A stretch of DNA of 8,071 bases. It comes from an uncultured Methylophilus sp. (GTDB lineage Bacteria; Pseudomonadota; Gammaproteobacteria; Burkholderiales; Methylophilaceae). Each line of letters opens with the position of its first letter. Position 1 is the stretch's first letter. The notes under the pieces were generated by a model, which searched no databases, had not been told where the DNA came from, and saw nothing but the letters and a program-made list of their open reading frames with translations. Below, piece after piece: positions 6,641-8,071 of this stretch. The stretch spans positions 1 to 8,071 of the forward strand of contig CAKZJM010000035.1 of assembly GCA_936943315.1 (NCBI GenBank), written 5' to 3'. The position numbers were made by a program, and so were the translations under genes.

Positions 6641-7651
6641 TTAAAAGAAAGTGATGTCATCCGCATCGTTGCTGGTCGCAGGCGGCGGGGCGGCTTTTGC
6701 GCCAAAGGTTTTTTTGCTCGAGCCAGCGCTTGAGCGTTTGTCATGAATCTGGGTTTGCTCACGCATGGTGTAGGTGGACTTCAGTTCCCTTAACCACTCA
6801 TCAACACTGCCAATCCCGCTCGGGTCATCTACTTTCTGGTTAAGTTTTTCGATATCCTGCTGTACGTGGGTGAGCATTTGGCTGACGCGGTCCTGGAACT
6901 GTAAGGAGTAGAGTACCTGGTCAATTTCCTGCGCGACGTGCTGGCTTTCATTCATCATGTGCTGGCTGGCCTGGATCACCTCGTTGGCGGTGTGCCCAAA
7001 CTTATCCAACACCGTATTCACAATCTGCTCTGCCTCGACCAAGGTTTGAGCATCTTTCTTTTCAAACTCTTTTGAGACCTCAGACACATTCTTAATCGCC
7101 AGCGATACGCGGTTCACGGTGTCAGAAATATGCGAGCCTGTTCTGCCTGCATCAGAAGACAAACGCTTCACAGCGTCGGCCACCACAGCAAAACCGCGAC
7201 CACGCTCGCCCACACGGGCCGCTTCAATCGCCGCGTTCACAGCCACCATGCCGGTTTCCTTGGCAATGCGGGTCACAATGTCCGCCATGTCCAGCAATTC
7301 TTTGGTGTAGCTAGACAAGGTAGATACCGCCTGCAGCAAGGTTTGTTTTTCATCAATGCTGTTTTTAAGCAGGACAATCACCGTGGCCAACTGCTCCTGG
7401 CTCAGGTTGAGCAACTCAAGCAATTGCTGGTTACTTTGCGCGCCCTCATCGCTGGTCACCGCCCTGACGCTTTGCGACAAACCGGCAAACTTGGCACTTA
7501 ACTCATCGATTGAGCTGCTGGTCAACGCTTTTGCAGCAAGAATCTGGTCCGCCCACAGAGGCAGCACCGACTGGCATAACTGTTGAAACTCCTCATTGCG
7601 GAATTCAGGCATGTGATTGCCGTGCGCCGTGTGATCGTAATGATTTTGCAT
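6641..7651 (-). CDS. Soluble MCP-like protein with CheZ-like FQDxxxQ motif and tail
   Basis: This 336-residue cytoplasmic protein opens the operon. It has no membrane segment or HAMP. Residues about 20-100 are predicted helical with no recognised sensor. An MCP-type hairpin follows (about 105-250) with tip VNAAIEAARVGERGRGFAVVA (138-158), but the first half of the tip, IAKETGMVAV (129-138), differs from the usual IAxQTNLLAL. Next comes a helix with LQFQDRVSQML (250-260), whose spacing matches the CheZ catalytic FQDLTGQ (Asp and Gln four apart: Asp254, Gln258). Then comes a Ser/Lys/Ala/Pro linker (about 303-327) and the tail DADDITFF. CheZ also ends in a flexible linker and an acidic/aromatic CheY-binding peptide. 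With cheY 26 nt downstream, a CheY-P phosphatase or sink role is plausible but inferred. GAGGGG lies 8 nt before the ATG at 7651. Confidence 0.85.
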   Translation of the reverse strand: MQNHYDHTAHGNHMPEFRNEEFQQLCQSVLPLWADQILAAKALTSSSIDELSAKFAGLSQSVRAVTSDEGAQSNQQLLELLNLSQEQLATVIVLLKNSIDEKQTLLQAVSTLSSYTKELLDMADIVTRIAKETGMVAVNAAIEAARVGERGRGFAVVADAVKRLSSDAGRTGSHISDTVNRVSLAIKNVSEVSKEFEKKDAQTLVEAEQIVNTVLDKFGHTANEVIQASQHMMNESQHVAQEIDQVLYSLQFQDRVSQMLTHVQQDIEKLNQKVDDPSGIGSVDEWLRELKSTYTMREQTQIHDKRSSAGSSKKTFGAKAAPPPATSNDADDITFF

Positions 7652-7858
7652 GCATGCAGCCCCTCAATAGTTCCAACTGTGTCAAATTTATTGACTTCAA
7701 TATTAATGGACAGGGCAACACTTTAATTACAGGATAAGAGCGGGTTTCTTTGTCTTAATTTAAGTTAAATAAGATAGGCCTACAGTAAGCTGTATTTATG
7801 GCGATATATAGTAAAAATGGCATTCAGTGCAGGATCAAGGCTGAGCAAGGAATCAAGG
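7652..7858. promoter_or_regulatory. Divergent intergenic region between the che operon and the plus-strand MCP
   Basis: This 207-bp AT-rich gap must hold the start signals for both directions. On the plus strand, TACAGTAA (7781-7788), 11 nt, then GGCGATAT (7800-7807) resembles the flagellar sigma-28 promoter (TAAAGTTT-N11-GCCGATAA), with about 5/8 and 6/8 matches at exact spacing. On the minus strand, TAAATACA (7798-7791), 11 nt, then GCCTATCT (7779-7772) is a weaker match overlapping the first. A perfect dyad GTCAA-N5-TTGAC sits at 7681-7695, close to the minus-strand gene start, and TACAG-N4-CTGTA at 7781-7794. No good sigma-70 pair was found. All promoter calls are by eye. Confidence 0.4.
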
Positions 7859-8071
7859 ATGAAAATGCAGGAAATCAATATCAAAAATACCGTGCTGCAA
7901 TTCGTGTTTGTGATGATTGCCAGTCTCTTTTTCACCATCGGTTATCTGACCTGGATGACTCATAAAACCTACTTTTCACGGGGCGTCATCAGCAATACCT
8001 TGATTCCCAATATCGAAGCCCTCAACGCGGTGAGAACAGACACGCTGATATTGATTGCCAATGTCAGAGAG
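7859..8071 (+). CDS. Probable transmembrane MCP, 5' fragment cut by the window edge
   Basis: An open frame from the ATG at 7859 runs off the right edge (71 residues seen). A hydrophobic segment at about residues 11-33 (TVLQFVFVMIASLFFTIGYL) follows a short N-terminus with one net positive charge, as in the TM1 of an MCP. The next stretch, ISNTLIPNIEALNAVRTDTLILIANVRE, has the pattern of the first periplasmic helix of 4HB-type chemoreceptor sensors, comparable to VNGIPSISTLNEGMKKFGQL in the MCP at 1970-3595. AAGGA at 7847-7851, 7 nt before the ATG, supports this start; a second ATG lies at codon 3. It is transcribed away from the che operon and may have its own sigma-28-like promoter. Without the cytoplasmic part, a histidine kinase or cyclase with the same kind of sensor cannot be excluded. 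Confidence 0.65.
   Translation, partial: MKMQEINIKNTVLQFVFVMIASLFFTIGYLTWMTHKTYFSRGVISNTLIPNIEALNAVRTDTLILIANVRE

Noticed and set aside
7678..7697. FNR-type operator
   Set aside because: The dyad is GTCAA-N5-TTGAC, not TTGAT-N4-ATCAA; half-sites and spacer length do not fit.
7691..7719. Sigma-70 promoter on the plus strand starting at TTGACT
   Set aside because: No acceptable -10 hexamer occurs at 16-18 nt spacing.

Overview
The window is one end of a bacterial chemotaxis gene cluster. Eight genes lie head to tail on the minus strand, and a ninth starts divergently on the plus strand at the right edge. Codon use, roughly balanced GC, the CheA/CheW/CheY sequence types and the gene order suggest a betaproteobacterium. 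Methylophilaceae or a nearby family is my guess from general resemblance; nothing here proves it.

Reading along the minus strand from 7651 down to 1, the order is: a soluble MCP-like protein (7651-6641), cheY (6614-6246), a stand-alone STAS protein (6193-5870), a stand-alone Hpt/CheA-P1 protein (5844-5386), the rest of CheA (5382-3655), a transmembrane MCP (3595-1970), cheW (1891-1361), and a second transmembrane MCP (1341 to beyond the left edge). Gaps are 3 to 78 nt with no convincing terminator, so this looks like one operon. The 207-bp gap 7652-7858 separates it from a divergent plus-strand gene whose 71 visible residues look like the start of another MCP.

Together these genes give a receptor array core (MCPs, CheW, CheA kinase), its phosphodonor domain (Hpt), the output regulator CheY, and two accessory proteins (STAS and the soluble MCP-like protein). 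CheR, CheB, CheD and a canonical CheZ are not in the window; the operon continues off the left edge.

Four points stand out. (1) CheA is split into a P1 protein and a P2-P5 protein. Only an in-frame TAA and one codon separate them, but the second part has its own good ribosome binding site. (2) The soluble MCP-like protein before cheY has a divergent hairpin tip, a CheZ-like FQDxxxQ helix, a flexible linker and an acidic/aromatic tail, which suggests a CheY-P phosphatase role. (3) Between P2 and P3, CheA has two tandem segments resembling the c-di-GMP-binding motif of MshEN domains. (4) The two membrane MCPs share a nearly identical signalling block but have different HAMP regions.
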